In this document: positions 63,401 through 64,000 of the stretch, piece after piece | How positions within the stretch are numbered: the stretch's first letter is position 1 | Layout of the letters: each line of letters begins with the position of its first letter | Program-made: the position numbers and the translations under genes | Source of the DNA: Fibrobacteria bacterium | Lineage (GTDB): Bacteria > Fibrobacterota > Fibrobacteria > UBA11236 > JADFYW01 | Direction of reading: 5' to 3' | DNA length: 64,000 nucleotides | Assembly: GCA_015232855.1 (NCBI GenBank) | Contig: JADFYW010000008.1 | Coordinates: forward strand, 1 to 64,000 | The notes under the pieces: model-generated | The model's input: the letters and a program-made list of their open reading frames with translations, nothing else | Database searches by the model: none | What the model was told of the DNA's origin: nothing

Positions 63401-63480
63401 CTGTGGACAGTACCGCCACAGACAGCTATAGCGTGAAAATGAAGGAGCCTTTTTCCATCCAATTTACCGTAAGAGAATAA
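60406..63480 (+). CDS. Repeat lipoprotein with Big_5/SbsA-like domains
   Basis: A 1024-residue lipoprotein (Cys18, lipobox LFLAC). After a short beta domain (about 28-105) come three tandem copies of a unit of about 205 residues (about 107-305, 313-510, 520-710). Each unit begins PxSSIxxNxxYxxxxYLFYxxFxEEM and ends YxWxFTT, and each is probably two Ig-like SbsA domains. Three further Ig-like domains follow (about 720-1024). The copies are clearly similar, pointing to recent internal duplication. It is likely an outer-membrane or surface structural protein. A GGAGG ribosome-binding site precedes the ATG. A strong terminator follows the gene. Confidence 0.85.
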   Translation: MKILTLAILLLSGLFLACDETTSTSNDTSGTITVTGTVVPSTAIVQFIMGQDTTSIEVSDGGMFSTTIAPGKGKFIITADKHKTYSTSPTYTLPGTYDLGTITLSDIPSPLSSIVKNNSYTQNNYLFYLNFSEEMTPDSKSAVSTNPDITGSLVWTNNYTRLYFYPIPSYADTTAFTVAISTYASTKSGEALDFTFEDTFQPNEFYLSGSYPSNGTTNFSRTSEAYISFSVHMSDENLNKAITTPLSLTLKTRVVNNYIYISPESGLWPAAENCTLSINDTLYAKSGAPLSIKNYQWVFTTSSASTQQSTIPKPLSSIYKNYGYSQDEYLFYLNFSEEMTSESKNAVSTVPDINGSYTWTDNNTRLYFYPVPSFMDTTKLTVKIDISAVSKENTSLEFPYEESFTANDARITRAYPTTHQSNFSVTSEAYLQFSVSISDSNLPGAITLSPDSKLETRIEGTYLYIMPKTSAWPSGTTCTLSLKDTLYSLSGVPIFVDDYKWDFTTRDQASSSSNLPAPVSSIYQNSSYSSYQYLFYIRFTEEMETSSEAGVTLDPSIDGNFVWTESNTRLYFYPVPSYLDTTAFTLKLDTQMISKENTRLEFPYEITYDASEQRITRSYPDHNSADFSTSREAYIQFSTGMSENNLQNAIQVSPTIPLNVRLANQYIYILPSSGNWDQGTTYTLSLADTVYTLAGLPIYLKNYSWSFTTNTTTSSSGTSGIAITPDSGATDFSLTGNVYVRITNQNMFSISQIKNGFRVLDEEGTLVGGRFNMQSTYFYFYPSGLKMGKWYDIKVFNVDSTGTVLDTIEQSSFRTVPFSPSTIYPTHLATLEKSIDPFRIELNGPVDKLSVISSLGIAPETECEYTVSSDKQTITILPFADAWEAEKTYTLSVNTLALLSADGDPIEKMDTLYSFNAPKVKVIDHSPLHNILQVDTLAPVTLTFNTIMDTVVTNSAFSLKDSSDNAYSGDLSWNTDMTILTFSHNGTNNFEKGMIYTVAVDSTATDSYSVKMKEPFSIQFTVRE

Positions 63481-63490
63481 TCGGTTAAAA

Positions 63491-63572
63491 TGGCCTGAAT
63501 TTTAACCAGGCCATGGTATGAAAAAATAAAAGAGAAGCGGTAAGTATTATTTTACTTATCGCTTCTTTTTTT
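63491..63572. terminator. Hairpin plus intrinsic terminator
   Basis: TGGCCTG and CAGGCCA (63491-63513) form a 7-bp hairpin. Downstream AGAAGCGGTAAGT pairs with ACTTATCGCTTCT (63533-63565) with one wobble, followed by a run of seven T residues to 63572. The second is a good intrinsic terminator for the rightward lipoprotein gene; the leftward ppnP gene may also use it. Confidence 0.8.
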
Positions 63573-63661
63573 AGGTACCCACTCACTTCCGTTAGCCATA
63601 ACTATGATTTTTATTTTACTTTGCTTTTTGCTATCAGCCAAAAATGATAGCCCTTAACATA

Positions 63662-63976
63662 TTATGCTACAAAAGAACAGCAATAATCCGTTATTTGTTT
63701 AATGTTCAAGCTAAACTTGGATTTAGCTGGTACTTCAAAAACGTCCCCACCTTTAAAAGGCTTCCATTCAGAATCTCCAGGAAGCATAACATCAAGGTCC
63801 CCGGAGATTATCTCCATAATTTCTTTAGCGTCCGTATTAAATTCGTACTTGCCAGGTAACATGATGCCAAGAGTTTTTTTGGACCCATCTTTAAATACAA
63901 CCGTCCTGCTACTGACGTTTCCATCAAAATAAACGTTTGCTTTTTTTATTATTGTCACATCTGTAAATTCGGACAT
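63662..63976 (-). CDS. ppnP: Pyrimidine/purine nucleoside phosphorylase
   Basis: A 104-residue cupin of the PpnP (YaiE, DUF1255) family. The blocks [46 protein letters not shown] and [11 protein letters not shown] are conserved. The enzyme phosphorolyses several nucleosides to base and ribose-1-phosphate. It is slightly longer than the 94-residue E. coli protein. An AAGGAG ribosome-binding site precedes the ATG. The gene ends 90 bases after the terminator of the lipoprotein gene. Confidence 0.93.
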   Translation of the reverse strand: MSEFTDVTIIKKANVYFDGNVSSRTVVFKDGSKKTLGIMLPGKYEFNTDAKEIMEIISGDLDVMLPGDSEWKPFKGGDVFEVPAKSKFSLNIKQITDYCCSFVA

Positions 63977-64000
63977 AGTATCTCCTTTTGCTAATAAGTG

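Overview
The window looks like a chromosome segment from a Gram-negative, AT-rich bacterium of the FCB group, most probably Fibrobacterota or a close relative. The evidence is a C-terminal FISUMP-type domain (Fibrobacter succinogenes major paralogous domain) on the 1720-residue lipoprotein, several secreted proteins ending in type IX-like sorting tails, many large lipoproteins built from beta-sandwich repeats, and outer-membrane and T6SS genes. The phylum is inferred from domain content; no marker gene is present to prove it.

Layout. 0-9 kb is mostly housekeeping: a CstA-type transporter, an MsbA-like ABC exporter, a potassium channel fused to RCK and hemerythrin domains, a small lipoprotein, an RNA-ligase-fold protein, and a divergent pair for murein-peptide recycling (MpaA-like amidase and L-Ala-D/L-Glu epimerase). 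9-15 kb is accessory. It holds an outer-membrane protein/lipoprotein pair, two AAA-type ATPases, a 238-bp MITE-like insertion with target duplication, a candidate small RNA and two tandem tRNA genes (Cys, Gln). 15-19 kb is a glycerol/glycerophosphodiester block (glpK, ugpQ-like, glpD). 19.4-24.2 kb is a partial type VI secretion cluster (tssA, tssB, tssC, hcp, tssE). 24-27.6 kb has an SDR, a formyltransferase, a DUF3820 protein and a membrane-anchored protein.

28-36 kb carries secreted proteins (leucine-rich repeats; an unknown) and a 1662-residue lipoprotein. 36-40.6 kb is the most unusual locus: a GT2 glycosyltransferase overlapping a 1248-residue protein that joins three glycosyltransferase-like domains, a kinase-like domain and a radical-SAM domain. 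40.7-46.8 kb holds a secreted protein with a sorting tail and a four-gene cell-envelope operon (small secreted protein, zincin lipoprotein, Big_5-type lipoprotein, beta-barrel-like protein). 46.9-50.7 kb has a Na/Pi symporter, a Fic protein behind a palindromic operator and an Asp/Glu racemase. 50.7-58.2 kb has decayed genes (LOG-family 5' end fused to a GH2 3' end; a truncated DHFR-like gene) around a 1720-residue lipoprotein. The window closes with a DUF486 protein, a 1024-residue repeat lipoprotein and ppnP.

No CRISPR array, rRNA or intact transposase was seen. Short dispersed repeats are common between genes, and several start codons were moved on the basis of ribosome-binding sites or overlaps.
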